A DNA stretch of 27,636 nt from JAQBGV01 sp032128395 (GTDB lineage: Bacteria; Planctomycetota; UBA8108; UBA1146), in assembly GCA_032128395.1 (NCBI GenBank), contig JAQBGV010000216.1, positions 1-27,636 of the forward strand, written 5' to 3'. The notes under the pieces are model-generated. The model did not search any database. It worked only from the letters and a program-made list of their open reading frames with translations, and had not been told where the DNA came from. Position 1 is the first letter of the stretch. Every line of letters begins with the position of its first letter. The position numbers and the translations under genes are program-made. Shown here piece after piece: positions 15,779-26,756 of the stretch.

Positions 15779-16468
15779 ATGACCGATCGCGATACCCTTC
15801 TGGCTGAGATTCAGAATCACGATTGGTACCAGAGCATCCCCCTCGGGGACGGCATCACCACCGATGGCGAGACTGGGACTTCAGAGGCCGACAAGCTCGC
15901 CATGATGAGCTTGCCCGATGACCTGACGGGGAGCTCGATTCTCGACATCGGCTGCAACGAGGGGTTCTACTCCTTCGAACTCGAGTCGCGCGGGGCGTCT
16001 CCGATCCTCGCCGTCGACCAGCATCCCGCCGCGAAGGAAAAATTTGCGCTCATCCATCGGCTGAAGGGGTCCCGGGTCGAGTTTCGCGCGTGCGACTTCT
16101 TCGATCTGGGCGCCGGCGACATCGGCACTTTCGACATCGTTCTGTTCTTGGCAGTGCTCCATCACGTCCGGTACCCTCTCCTCGCGATCGATCGTATCTT
16201 CGAACTGACCGAGAGGTTCGCATTGATCGAGTATGTCGAGGCCATCGCGAAGGTGAATCCGGAGCAAGCGGTGCTCGTCCGTCGAAATAGCAAGAAACCG
16301 GGGTTGTTCCAGCTGCTGCCCACGCGCACGTTCATGCTCGGTGCACTCCGGCATGCCGGGTTCTCTTCTGTCGAGTTGCTCGGCGAACACCGCCCCCAGA
16401 AACTGAAAGATCGCCACGGAGCCCCCGGCTTCACGCAGCAGCGCGTCCTCCTCAAGGCGCTCAAGTGA
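15779..16468 (+). CDS. CmoB-like class I SAM-dependent methyltransferase
   Basis: This 229-residue protein has the SAM-binding loop LDIGCNEG at residues 55-62, an acidic strand end AVDQHP, and LAVLHHV for motif IV. The N-terminal WYQSIPLGDG followed by a short linker and LPDDLTGSSILDIG strongly resembles the tRNA wobble-uridine carboxymethyltransferase CmoB group (DUF1698-like). True CmoB is longer (about 320 residues), and many short relatives act on other substrates. It starts at ATG 15779 with GGAAAGGGA upstream. It overlaps the next gene by 4 bases (GTGA), so the methyltransferase and kinase are translationally coupled and probably act together. The substrate is unknown; a small-molecule role beside the kinase is as likely as tRNA modification. 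Confidence 0.85.
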   Translation: MTDRDTLLAEIQNHDWYQSIPLGDGITTDGETGTSEADKLAMMSLPDDLTGSSILDIGCNEGFYSFELESRGASPILAVDQHPAAKEKFALIHRLKGSRVEFRACDFFDLGAGDIGTFDIVLFLAVLHHVRYPLLAIDRIFELTERFALIEYVEAIAKVNPEQAVLVRRNSKKPGLFQLLPTRTFMLGALRHAGFSSVELLGEHRPQKLKDRHGAPGFTQQRVLLKALK

Positions 16469-17850
16469 GTTCCGGGAGGGCCGATCCCGCGCCACGGGGA
16501 CCCTATCCCCTGTTCGTCCCCCCGAGCCTCGGTCCGGAGCTGTGCCGCCTCCTCGAGCCGGGGTTCATCCTCGGTCGGCTTCGCGAGGCGGTCGATCCGT
16601 CGGTCGAGATCGTCGAATGTCACTTGCGGCATCTTCGCGCTCACCCGGGCAAGGACGCGGTGATCTCGGTCGAGGTCCAGTATCGATGCGAACGGACGAA
16701 TTCGAGCGGTACGACCACCCTCTTTGCACGCTGCGAGTCCCCCGCGACTTTCGAGCGCGAACTGCGCCGGTCCAAGCTTGCCGCGGTCGCTCCCGGCCGG
16801 CTGATCGAGGAGGTGCTCGTCTTTCCCGATCTCCGCGCGATCTGGCTCGAGTTCCCGAACGACTCGCGGCTTCCGCACCTTCCGCTCCTGCTCTCGCCCT
16901 CCGCCCTCGCGCGCGTGCTCGCGCCCCAGCTCGAGTCGATCGTTCCCGAGGGGTGGTGCTTCGACGCGGAACGGTTCGACTTTCGCATCCTCCGGTACAA
17001 ACCCGAGCGTCGGCTGGTCTGCTCCTGCGACACCTCCTGGACCGTGCCAAACTCTTCGGAGTCGGAGGCGCTCTCGCTGATCATCCGCTTCGAGCGAGTA
17101 AACTTGGCGCTGACCGTCGAGTCGATCTCCACTCGGCTCCATCGATCGCTCGAGTCGGTCGATGGGCTCCAGACCCCGCGGATTCTCTTCGCGATCCCCG
17201 AATTCGAGCTAGTCGGCATGGAGCGGATCTCCGGCAACACGCTCTCGTCGATCCTCGAAGGGGACGAGGGAGAGCACGCGGCATCACGGGCGGGACGAAG
17301 GCTCGCTCAGCTTCATGCCTGCGGAGCATTTTCACTCGAGAAGGGGGATACGCCCCATCGTCGTCGCGACCTCGTGGAGACGGCGAGACTGCTCGACCTC
17401 GCGTGCCGGGGGCAGGTGATCGACCCCGCGCCGGTCTTCGAACGCTTCGCCGCCCTCGAAGCGGCCAGCCTGCCCGGCCCGGACGGAACGGTGCACGGCG
17501 ACTTCCATCCGGAGCAGATCGTCGTCGGACCAGAGATGGACTGGCTCCTCGACGTCGAGTGGGCGGGCCTCGGAGAGACGACGACGGACATCGGAAGTTT
17601 CTGTGCCCAGCTGTGGATGCTCCATCAGCGAGGCCTGATCCCAGATTTCGATGGTTACCGCACCGCATTCCTCTCGAGCTACGAAGCCGAGAGCGGGGTG
17701 ACCGTCGATCGGCAGAGATTGGCCACAAAGACGATCGAGTCGCTGCTCGAACTCGCAGCGAAGCAATTCAGACGTCTCAAGAAGTCGTGGCCGAAGCGTG
17801 TGGTGCGCATCGTGTCCGAGTGCAATCGGGTGCTCGACGAGTCCGAGTGA
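16465..17850 (+). CDS. APH/choline-kinase-type phosphotransferase family protein
   Basis: This 461-residue protein has a divergent N-terminal half. Its C-terminal lobe carries the catalytic loop HGDFHPEQ at 344-351 and the metal-binding LLDVEW (Asp363) followed by GLGETTTDIGSF, the hallmark of PF01636 aminoglycoside-phosphotransferase-like kinases. Members phosphorylate hydroxyl groups on small molecules such as choline, homoserine, sugars or antibiotics. The protein is longer than the usual 260-350 residues; the extra N-terminal ~120 residues are not recognised. The GTG start overlaps the methyltransferase stop (GTGA, 16465-16468). With the methyltransferase it may modify or detoxify a shared compound, conceivably the product of the PKS-NRPS, but nothing in the sequence defines the substrate. 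Confidence 0.8.
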   Translation: MSSGRADPAPRGPYPLFVPPSLGPELCRLLEPGFILGRLREAVDPSVEIVECHLRHLRAHPGKDAVISVEVQYRCERTNSSGTTTLFARCESPATFERELRRSKLAAVAPGRLIEEVLVFPDLRAIWLEFPNDSRLPHLPLLLSPSALARVLAPQLESIVPEGWCFDAERFDFRILRYKPERRLVCSCDTSWTVPNSSESEALSLIIRFERVNLALTVESISTRLHRSLESVDGLQTPRILFAIPEFELVGMERISGNTLSSILEGDEGEHAASRAGRRLAQLHACGAFSLEKGDTPHRRRDLVETARLLDLACRGQVIDPAPVFERFAALEAASLPGPDGTVHGDFHPEQIVVGPEMDWLLDVEWAGLGETTTDIGSFCAQLWMLHQRGLIPDFDGYRTAFLSSYEAESGVTVDRQRLATKTIESLLELAAKQFRRLKKSWPKRVVRIVSECNRVLDESE

Positions 17851-17860
17851 GCAGCACGCG

Positions 17861-18583
17861 ATGGACATCCTCCCGATCCCAGGATTCCATGAACCGTTCT
17901 CGGCCCTTTCGCACCTCATCGGTGCCGTCGTATTCGGAGTGCGATTCTTCTGGTTGCTGAAGCGCAGCCGAGGACACCCCCACTTGACCGCGTATCTGGC
18001 GATCTACGCATTCAGCTGCGTCTTGCTCCTCTCGATGAGTGGCGTCTACCACATGCTCCCGGAGGGCACCGGGCGCACCGTTCTGAGGCGACTCGACCTT
18101 GCAGCGATCTTCATTCTCATCGCCGGAACTCACACCCCGATCCAAGGGCTCTTCTTCCGCGGATTCTGGCGCTGGGGTGTCCTCACGCTGATGTGGTTGA
18201 TCGTGGCGCTCGGTGTCACGCTCTTCTCGATCTTCGCCGACGATCTCCCCCGCGGCCTCGGTACCGGGACCTTCCTTCTGCTCGGCTGGATTGGAGGGAG
18301 CTCGGGTTTGGTGGTCTGGCGGCGACATGGCTTCGCCTTCGTGCGCCCGCTGGTGCTCGGGGGACTCGCCTACTCGGTCGGCGCAATCCTGGTCGGGGTC
18401 GGTTGGCCCTGGCTCATTCCCGGGTTCATCGGTCCCCACGAGATGTGGCACATCGCGGTTCTCATCGCCGTCAGTCTGCACTGGAGGTTCATGTACCAGA
18501 TCGGGAGTCCAGTGCGGCAGAGTTCCAGAGCCGACCCTCGACCAGCCAGCACCGAAGTCGAAGGAACCGAACTCGGCAACTGA
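17861..18583 (+). CDS. PAQR/HlyIII family seven-helix membrane protein
   Basis: This 240-residue integral membrane protein has about seven hydrophobic segments. The zinc-site signatures of the hemolysin III/PAQR family are visible: S-x-x-x-H in SGVYHML (His64), Asp79 in RLDLAAIF, and H-x-x-x-H in GPHEMWH (His193, His197). Family members may hydrolyse ceramide-like amides or regulate membrane fluidity; the name hemolysin is historical and no toxin role is implied. The ATG at 17861 lies 10 bases after the kinase stop; its ribosome site (GAGTGAGC) is weak, so translation may depend on coupling. It converges with the lipoprotein methyltransferase gene, whose 3' end is 27 bases away. Confidence 0.9.
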   Translation: MDILPIPGFHEPFSALSHLIGAVVFGVRFFWLLKRSRGHPHLTAYLAIYAFSCVLLLSMSGVYHMLPEGTGRTVLRRLDLAAIFILIAGTHTPIQGLFFRGFWRWGVLTLMWLIVALGVTLFSIFADDLPRGLGTGTFLLLGWIGGSSGLVVWRRHGFAFVRPLVLGGLAYSVGAILVGVGWPWLIPGFIGPHEMWHIAVLIAVSLHWRFMYQIGSPVRQSSRADPRPASTEVEGTELGN

Positions 18584-18610
18584 ACGCGAGGGCACCTACT
18601 CGAGGTCTCT

Positions 18611-19360
18611 CTACTCGGGGCCCGAAGAGCAGCGGAAGACCAGAACGTATTGATACTGGAGTTCGAACTGGTCGGCGATCCGGTATCCCGCCCTTCCCAG
18701 TTCGTCGATGACCTGAGTCGCGGGGAGCTTGTGCTCATCGCTCGGACCGACGGGGAACTCGCCTTTTCTGAAATCGACGATCATCAGCCGGCCGCCGGGG
18801 CGGAGAGAGCCGCGGAGACGCTCGAAGTAATCGACCCGCATGTCGATGTGGTGATACGTGTTGCAGACGAGCACCACGTCCACCGGCTCGGGGATTCGTG
18901 GATCTTGCGGCTCGCAGACGAGTCCGACCAGGTTCGTGAGGCCTGCCCGGTGCGCTCGCACATTGAGGTAGTTCACGAGGGTCGGTTCGATGTCGACCCC
19001 GTAGACCACCCCCTCGGGGACACGGGGCGCAATCCTCACCGGGAAATAACCGGTCGCCGCGCCGATGTCCGCGACCCGGCTCGAGACCGTGAGTTCCATC
19101 GCCTGCAGCACCCGCTCCGGCTCCTGCCACGCGTCTCGCGAGGGATCCTCGAATCGATCCGCCCAGCGTTCCGGATCATCGAATCGGTGATGCACCGTGG
19201 CACCGTCCGTGGCATCACCGTCCGTGGCACCACCGTCCGTGGCAGCGTGATGATTCTCCCCCGAGTCGCTCGCGTGCTCGGGAGAAGCACACCCCAGGAT
19301 CCCGCTGAGGAGAAGTCCGAGGACGCCGGGGCCGATCGTGTATCTTGCGGTCCTATTCAC
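18611..19360 (-). CDS. lipoprotein with class I SAM-dependent methyltransferase domain
   Basis: This 249-residue protein has a lipoprotein signal (hydrophobic segment then ILGC, Cys24). A low-complexity linker (~residues 25-55, rich in A/T/D/G/H) follows. A complete methyltransferase fold comes next, with VADIGAATGYFP (motif I), GVDIEP and a late RPGGRLMIVDF. The GTG at 19358-19360 was chosen because it places the lipobox correctly; the longer frame upstream is Arg/Ser-rich noise. The gene follows isocitrate dehydrogenase with a 16-base gap, so it is likely co-transcribed. Methyltransferases predicted to be exported are puzzling because SAM is cytoplasmic. Related proteins annotated as predicted methyltransferases with signal peptides do occur in Gram-negative bacteria. 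The substrate is unknown. Confidence 0.82.
   Translation of the reverse strand: MNRTARYTIGPGVLGLLLSGILGCASPEHASDSGENHHAATDGGATDGDATDGATVHHRFDDPERWADRFEDPSRDAWQEPERVLQAMELTVSSRVADIGAATGYFPVRIAPRVPEGVVYGVDIEPTLVNYLNVRAHRAGLTNLVGLVCEPQDPRIPEPVDVVLVCNTYHHIDMRVDYFERLRGSLRPGGRLMIVDFRKGEFPVGPSDEHKLPATQVIDELGRAGYRIADQFELQYQYVLVFRCSSGPE
19199..19240. repeat. short tandem repeat encoding the lipoprotein linker
   Basis: Three consecutive units share the pattern GGCA(C/T)CACCGTCCGT; the first is 12 bases and the next two are 15. In the minus-strand gene they encode repeated A-T-D-G-(A/D/G) residues in the linker between lipobox and methyltransferase domain. Units are multiples of three, so copy changes would keep the frame. 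Confidence 0.8.
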
Positions 19361-19376
19361 GGTTCGGGGGTCCCCT

Positions 19377-21602
<2,226 letters not shown>

Positions 21603-21767
21603 GGTTCGGGCCTCTCGTTCGGGCGCCAAGGACTGGATCGTGCACTCTCGGGCACACCCGATGCGGTGGCGGAGTCTTCGACGCCGCGGGCACGGTCGGT
21701 GCGCGGCCCACGATCGCCGGTCGGGTAGTTCGACTCAAGCCGATCCACTCCGCGACGAGCGTGGCTT

Positions 21768-22223
21768 CTACTTCGCTTCGGAGAGATGAGCGACGTAGAC
21801 CGCGAGTGCGTCGAGGGCATCCTCGTCGGGCACGAGCCGGGGGACGGGATTCATCGGGAAAGGGCGATCGGGGACGATGAGGCGATCGCGCGGAACTCCG
21901 GTGACCAGCAACGCTCGGATCGCCGGCACGCTGCCGTCGATGTGAAGCCAAGTGTCATCGGTGAGATCCGGGGCGCGGATTCCCCCCTTCGCAGCCACTC
22001 CGTGGCACTTCGAGCACATCCCTGTGCTCCAGGCCTGTGCTCCCCTGGCGAGGACGTCGGCGGAGGGACCCTCACTCGATGCCCCCTCACTCGATGCCGA
22101 TGCCGGCTGGATCGCTTCGTCCATCGTCGGGCTCCCGGCGCAGGAGGCGAGAGCCAGCGCGAGCGGCCACGCGAGGAAGGAGCGGCCGGCGAAACGGCAT
22201 CGGTACCGCTGAAATCGTTGCAT
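21768..22223 (-). CDS. lipoprotein mono-heme cytochrome c
   Basis: This 151-residue protein has a lipobox LASC (Cys28) after a basic and hydrophobic N-terminus. A short Ser/Glu/Gly linker carries a repeated ASSEG unit. The class I cytochrome domain has heme motif CSKCH at residues 70-74 and a likely axial Met in PMNPVP. It should be anchored to a membrane on the periplasmic side and carry single electrons. The ATG at 22221-22223 follows GAGGAGA six bases upstream, which rules out the 13-residue longer reading. The fold resembles small c-type domains (PF13442-like). No oxidase or reductase partner is adjacent, so the electron partner is unknown. Confidence 0.9.
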   Translation of the reverse strand: MQRFQRYRCRFAGRSFLAWPLALALASCAGSPTMDEAIQPASASSEGASSEGPSADVLARGAQAWSTGMCSKCHGVAAKGGIRAPDLTDDTWLHIDGSVPAIRALLVTGVPRDRLIVPDRPFPMNPVPRLVPDEDALDALAVYVAHLSEAK

Positions 22224-22640
22224 CGAGGTCTCCTCACCCAGGCAGACCATGGTCGGTGGCAAGCTCGATCGCGTTCACGCCCAGGGTGCACGCACCGCGC
22301 ATTCTGCCGGATGGAATCGAAGAGGTCTCCCCCCTACTGTTCGGGGGTCGATCCTGCGCTGCAGATAGAAGTGCGGATCTTGTGATCGCAGTCCGTTGAA
22401 AATGTCATCCCGTCCGAGGAATCGAACGATTCGAGCACCGGTGCCTCCGCTCCCGAGCCTCGGCCTTTTCCCCCGGGTAGTGGTCGCTCTCTGTCTGGTT
22501 TCCCCATCGCATCGGTCCTATCTCCACACCCTCGCCTTCTGCGTAAGTACGGTCTTACTCACTTGCAAGAGGGGACCGGATCATGCACAAGGGGGCGGTT
22601 GGAGCCGACACGGAAGACCCACGAGAACCGGGACTTAGAC
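22224..22640. other. divergent intergenic region between cytochrome c and ArsR-like regulator
   Basis: These 417 bases should contain promoters for both flanking genes. They hold a 5-bp hairpin of C and G runs (22330-22334 with 22343-22347) and a cluster of dyads near 22543-22569. An open frame from 22396 encodes an 80-residue product, but it has no ribosome site or recognisable domain and overlaps the regulator start region, so it was not called. Confidence 0.5.
22543..22569. promoter_or_regulatory. dyad cluster, possible operator for the ArsR-like regulator
   Basis: GTAAG (22543-22547) and CTTAC (22554-22558) form an inverted repeat, and CTTGCAAG (22562-22569) is a perfect 8-bp palindrome. 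The cluster lies 70-100 bases upstream of the regulator start, where autoregulating winged-helix repressors often bind. No firm promoter was assigned. Confidence 0.3.
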
Positions 22641-23084
22641 GTGCAGAAAATCGATCCTGACCGCCCGGGACGCTGCTATCACGACGATGCCGTAAAGGTG
22701 ATGGCGCACCCGATCCGGGCGTCGATCCTGAGGCTCCTGGCGCGGGGCCCGCTCACCTCCAGCGGGCTCGCGCGGCACTTCTCGAGCAGCCGATACAACC
22801 TGTATCACCATCTCAACGTGCTCGAGGAGTACGGCCTGGTCGGCCATCGCGGCGGGAAGGGTCGAGCGAAGGAATTCTTCCTCGTCGAGTCCGACCGCCC
22901 GAAGAATCTGGTGATGGACTACAACTGGAAGGACCTCGCCGATCACGCGGATGAGCTCGCCGATCTCCTCGCTCGGGTCGAGTCGATGCGAGGGTCGCCG
23001 GTCCCGAACAAGGAGCGACTGCGGCGGATGAGGATCATTCTCGAGTACGAGGGGGGCGAATCCGTTCGTGAAGGCGCGGAGTGA
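22641..23084 (+). CDS. ArsR-like winged-helix transcriptional regulator
   Basis: This 147-residue protein has a winged helix-turn-helix at ~12-75: VMAHPIRASILRLLARGPLT, then a recognition region ARHFSSSRYNLYHHLNVLEE and a wing around GLVGHRGGKGRAKEF. This is the ArsR/HTH_20 pattern. The C-terminal half is helical and unassigned. No metal-binding cysteine cluster is present, so it is unlikely to be a metal sensor. The GTG at 22641 was chosen because the helix-turn-helix starts soon after; the Shine-Dalgarno is weak, and an in-frame TTG at 22563 cannot be excluded. It precedes the SNF2 helicase gene by 42 bases, so the two may share a transcript. Target genes are unknown. Confidence 0.8.
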   Translation: MQKIDPDRPGRCYHDDAVKVMAHPIRASILRLLARGPLTSSGLARHFSSSRYNLYHHLNVLEEYGLVGHRGGKGRAKEFFLVESDRPKNLVMDYNWKDLADHADELADLLARVESMRGSPVPNKERLRRMRIILEYEGGESVREGAE

Positions 23085-23126
23085 GCGAGTGAGCGACGGC
23101 GGGCGATCGCCGCAGTGCCATGGTAG

Positions 23127-26100
23127 GTGGCTGACGGTCACGGGACCAGAGAGGACTCGGCTCACTTGGTAACCTGGACGATCGAGGCTGGCCGCTTCCC
23201 GGAGGGAGTCCGCAGCCGCGGAAGTTCCTACTACGAGGAAGGGCGAGTGGAGATCGAGCGCGTCCTCGATGGATTCGTGGTCGCGAAGGTGCGGGGAAGC
23301 CGTGAGTACCAGGTGCGCCTCGAGCACCGCCAAGGCGAAGTGTTCGACTACTCCTGCAGCTGCCCTTCGCACGAGCGCTCGCGCGGCTGCAAGCACGCAT
23401 GGGCGACGTTTCGGGCGCTCGAGGAACGCCCCGCAGCCCCCCCCACCCGGGTGATCGGCGGTTCGCCGGTCCGCGTCCCATCTTCGCTGATCGAGGCGAG
23501 AATCCGATCGATCGTCCCGCCCCACCAGACCGAGGTGGACTGGCGCACTTTCCTCGACCGCTTGCATCGGTTGGTCGAAATCGACCGCCCACCGCGCTGG
23601 CCGCGCACGCTGACCGGTGAGAGTGAGCTGCTCTTCTGGCTCGCGAGCACGCAGCCCTATCGAGTGCTCAGCGACCCGTCTGTCCAAGTCGTCGAACGTC
23701 GACGGACGAAGCACGGTTGGGGGGAACCTCGCCCTCTCGACCTGAAGGCGCGCCCTCTCGCCGAGATCGCGAACGGGGAAGACCTGCGCTGGCTCGAACT
23801 GCTCTCCCCCTTCATCGCTCCGACGAACGACGGATGGTCCCACCGGCCGAACAGTGGAACCCCGCCGATGATCCTCCCGGGAACTGCCGGGGCGAGCGTT
23901 CTCCGGGAGCTCGCACTCGCCGGTCGACTCCTCCCCCACGACCGAACCCCAGAGAACGCCGCGACGATCCGCTACGAGTCCGACCCGTGGCACTTCTCGT
24001 TCGCACTCGTTCCGATCGGAGAGGGTGCTGCCCGGTCCGGGGAGCCGTCTCGACCGGGTGACGCGAAGTTCTATACGATCTCCGCTGGCTTCACCCGCGG
24101 CGACGAGCACCTCGCGATCGACGAACCGAGCCTCGTCACGCCGGCCGGCCAACTGATCCTCGAGGATCGGATCGCTCCGTTCACTCCCACCAGTGACGCG
24201 CGGTGGATCCGCGCACTCGGCATGTTTCCGCCGAGGATCCCCGCCGATCAGTTGGCCGAGTTCTCCCGGACGATCATCGAGCAGAACCCCGCAGCACCGT
24301 TCGTGCTCCCCCCCGGGATCGAAGTTCCGCTCGAACAGGGGGTCCCGCGTCCTCGACTGGTGGTTCGCCGGGAGAGCCTCGCCGGACGCACCGGCACGGG
24401 GCTCGTCTGTCAGTTGACCTTCGACTACGGCGATGGCACTGCCCTCGCGCCCGACGACCCGGCGGAAACTCTGCGCATCGGTAATTCCGTGATCGTCCGC
24501 GACCTCGTCGGTGAGCGCGCCCACGTGGCGCGCCTCCTCTCGAGCGGAGCGAGCCGCGCGGTCCTCGACGACTCCCTCGAACTGGTCACGGTCCCGGTCA
24601 GCCGCCTCGGCGATCTGATCGAAACCCTGCTGCTCGAAGGGTGGAGCGTCGAAGCGGAAGGGCAGCTCCATCGCGTCGCGAGCAAGTTCGACATCAAGGT
24701 CACCACGAGCATCGATTGGCTCGATCTGTCCGGTCATGTCGAGTTCGGGGGTGAATCGGTTCCGTTCCCCCGCTTGCTCGGCGCGCTCCGTCGAGGGGAT
24801 CGGCTGATCCCCCTCGGCGATGGAAGCCAAGGGATCCTGCCGGTGGATTGGCTGCGGCGATCGGGATTGCTCGCGAACTTCGGCGAGCTCGTCGGGGACG
24901 AAGTGCGCTTCCGGCCGAGTCAGGCGTGGGTGCTGGATGCGCTCCTCGAGCAGGTGCCCGAGGTGAGAGCCGACGCGCAGTTCGCCGAGCGGCGAAAGCG
25001 AATCCGCGAACTCGATGGAATCGAGCCCAGAGAAGAGTGTCCCAGTTTCGATGGCATCCTGCGCCCCTACCAGCGCGACGGGCTCGCCTGGCTCGCCTTT
25101 CTCCGCGAAACCGGGTTGGGGGGATGCCTCGCCGATGACATGGGGTTGGGAAAGACGGTCCAGGTGATCGCGCATCTCGAGGACCTTCGGGCGAAGGGGG
25201 AGCTGGAGCGTCCGGTCCTGGTGGTCGCGCCCCGCAGCGTGGTCGAGCACTGGGCACGCGAGACCGCCCGCTTCGCGCCGGGACTTCGAGTCGTCGATGC
25301 CTCAGGATCGGATCGCGAGGCGCGGCGCTGCGAGATCGAGGGGGCGCATCTGGTGCTGATCACCTACGCGATCCTCCGCATCGATATTCGCACTCTGCAT
25401 CAAGTTCGATTCGACACCGTGATCCTCGACGAGGTGCAGGCGATCAAGAACGCGCGCAGCCAGACCGCGAAGGCGGCGCGACTGATCCTGGCGGATCATC
25501 GCCTCGCCATGAGCGGAACTCCGATCGAGAATCACCTCGGCGAACTGTGGTCGCTGTTCGAGTTCCTCCAACCCGGGATGCTCGGGCGCGCGTCGCGCTT
25601 CGGCGCCTTGGCGGCCGGGGACGACGGCGACGGTGGGGAACGCTTCGGCTCCGGGCTGGAGCTGCTCGCGGGCGCGGTGCGGCCGTTCGTCCTGAGAAGA
25701 ACGAAGAGCCAGGTCGCGCCCGACCTCCCCGAGCGGACGGAGGCGACGATCACCTGCGAACTCGACCCGAATCAGCGTGAGCTGTACGACGAACTCCTCG
25801 AGCACTACCGGGCGGCGCTCCTCCCGGAGGCACGCACGGTCGGGCTCGGTGCGATGAAGATGCGGGTCATCGAGGCGCTCCTGCGGCTCCGTCAGGCGGC
25901 GTGTCACCCGGGGCTGCTCGATCCAAATCGTCGTGGCGAATCGAGCGGGAAGCTCGAGACGATCGTCGAACGGCTCGAAGAGCTCCGGGACGAGGGGCAC
26001 CGCTGCCTCGTGTTCTCGCAGTTCACGAAGTTCCTCTCGATCGTTCGCGACCGGCTCGACGAGCGCGGCATCACCTACGAGTACCTCGATGGCCGTACGC

Positions 26101-26453
26101 GTGACCGGCAGCGGCGGATCGATCGGTTCCAGCTCGAGGGAAAGAGCACCGCGTTCCTGATCAGCCTGAAGGCGGGAGGGCTCGGCCTGAACCTGACCGC
26201 GGCCGACTACGTGTTCATCCTCGACCCGTGGTGGAACCCGGCGAGCGAGGCGCAGGCGATCGACCGCGCCCATCGGATCGGGCAGACCCAGCACGTCTTC
26301 GCTTATCGCCTGATCGCCCCCGGCACCGTCGAGGAGAAGATCACCAAACTCCAGGAGAAGAAGCGGGCGCTCGCGGATGCGATCATCCGCGCGGACGAGG
26401 GACTGGTGCAGTCCCTGACCGCGGATGACCTCAAATTCATACTTTCGCGGTGA
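23127..26453 (+). CDS. SNF2-family helicase with N-terminal SWIM zinc finger
   Basis: This 1108-residue ATP-dependent DNA translocase has a SWIM finger, Cys77-x-Cys79-x8-Cys88-x-His90, near the N-terminus. A long middle region (~100-640) is unassigned. The SNF2 motor follows: motif I MGLGKT (~671-676), motif II as DEVQ (768-771) instead of the common DEAH/DEAQ, motif III SGTPIENHLGELWSL, and the helicase C lobe with VFSQFTKF (~960), ISLKAGGLGLNLT and DPWWNPASEAQAIDRAHR from 1033. Bacterial relatives with SWIM fingers are thought to remodel DNA-protein or RNA polymerase complexes, like RapA/HepA. The GTG at 23127 has only a weak GGTAG upstream; a TTG at 23166 is an alternative. No neighbouring nuclease or methylase suggests a defence role. 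Confidence 0.93.
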   Translation: MADGHGTREDSAHLVTWTIEAGRFPEGVRSRGSSYYEEGRVEIERVLDGFVVAKVRGSREYQVRLEHRQGEVFDYSCSCPSHERSRGCKHAWATFRALEERPAAPPTRVIGGSPVRVPSSLIEARIRSIVPPHQTEVDWRTFLDRLHRLVEIDRPPRWPRTLTGESELLFWLASTQPYRVLSDPSVQVVERRRTKHGWGEPRPLDLKARPLAEIANGEDLRWLELLSPFIAPTNDGWSHRPNSGTPPMILPGTAGASVLRELALAGRLLPHDRTPENAATIRYESDPWHFSFALVPIGEGAARSGEPSRPGDAKFYTISAGFTRGDEHLAIDEPSLVTPAGQLILEDRIAPFTPTSDARWIRALGMFPPRIPADQLAEFSRTIIEQNPAAPFVLPPGIEVPLEQGVPRPRLVVRRESLAGRTGTGLVCQLTFDYGDGTALAPDDPAETLRIGNSVIVRDLVGERAHVARLLSSGASRAVLDDSLELVTVPVSRLGDLIETLLLEGWSVEAEGQLHRVASKFDIKVTTSIDWLDLSGHVEFGGESVPFPRLLGALRRGDRLIPLGDGSQGILPVDWLRRSGLLANFGELVGDEVRFRPSQAWVLDALLEQVPEVRADAQFAERRKRIRELDGIEPREECPSFDGILRPYQRDGLAWLAFLRETGLGGCLADDMGLGKTVQVIAHLEDLRAKGELERPVLVVAPRSVVEHWARETARFAPGLRVVDASGSDREARRCEIEGAHLVLITYAILRIDIRTLHQVRFDTVILDEVQAIKNARSQTAKAARLILADHRLAMSGTPIENHLGELWSLFEFLQPGMLGRASRFGALAAGDDGDGGERFGSGLELLAGAVRPFVLRRTKSQVAPDLPERTEATITCELDPNQRELYDELLEHYRAALLPEARTVGLGAMKMRVIEALLRLRQAACHPGLLDPNRRGESSGKLETIVERLEELRDEGHRCLVFSQFTKFLSIVRDRLDERGITYEYLDGRTRDRQRRIDRFQLEGKSTAFLISLKAGGLGLNLTAADYVFILDPWWNPASEAQAIDRAHRIGQTQHVFAYRLIAPGTVEEKITKLQEKKRALADAIIRADEGLVQSLTADDLKFILSR

Positions 26454-26756
26454 CAGACGGGCGATCGACGCGATCCAGCGTGCCGGAACTCGCCCCGGGA
26501 AAAGGCTGAGCTCCTCCCGCCTCCCCCCCGGTTCGAGCGATGGGACGACGCGCCGGACGGAGCACTCGGAACGACCCAGTTCGCCGTGAGCCCCCAGGCC
26601 CGGGATTCAGCCTTGTTCGGGCATTCTCCAGCCACTATGCTACAGGGCTGATCGAGCGATCACATCCCGCCAGGATCCGATCGATCGACCACTTATGTCG
26701 TTGTACCTCGGGCCGACTCGAGAACCACCAACGGAGGAGATCTCAGGAGGATGCAC
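26454..26756. other. 303-base intergenic region with a promoter candidate
   Basis: The stretch between the helicase and the secreted protein holds no convincing gene. A sigma70-like promoter and a strong ribosome site near its right end serve the next gene. No intrinsic terminator with a T-tract was found after the helicase. Confidence 0.6.
26613..26641 (+). promoter_or_regulatory. candidate sigma70-type promoter
   Basis: TTGTTC (26613-26618) and TATGCT (26636-26641) are separated by exactly 17 bases and lie about 115 bases upstream of the secreted protein start. The surrounding DNA is locally less GC-rich. A match by eye only. Confidence 0.4.

Noticed and set aside
16465..17850. Calling the APH-type kinase an antibiotic resistance gene
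   Set aside because: The fold family covers many small-molecule kinases and no substrate-specific motif is visible.
17861..18583. Calling the PAQR protein a hemolysin
   Set aside because: The family name is historical; the visible features are a zinc-dependent seven-helix membrane protein and no toxin function can be inferred.
22635..25250. An 871-residue open frame on the minus strand opposite the helicase
   Set aside because: It is Arg/Glu/Asp-rich with no domain, lies wholly antisense to the clearly real SNF2 and ArsR genes, and is a typical GC-rich shadow frame.
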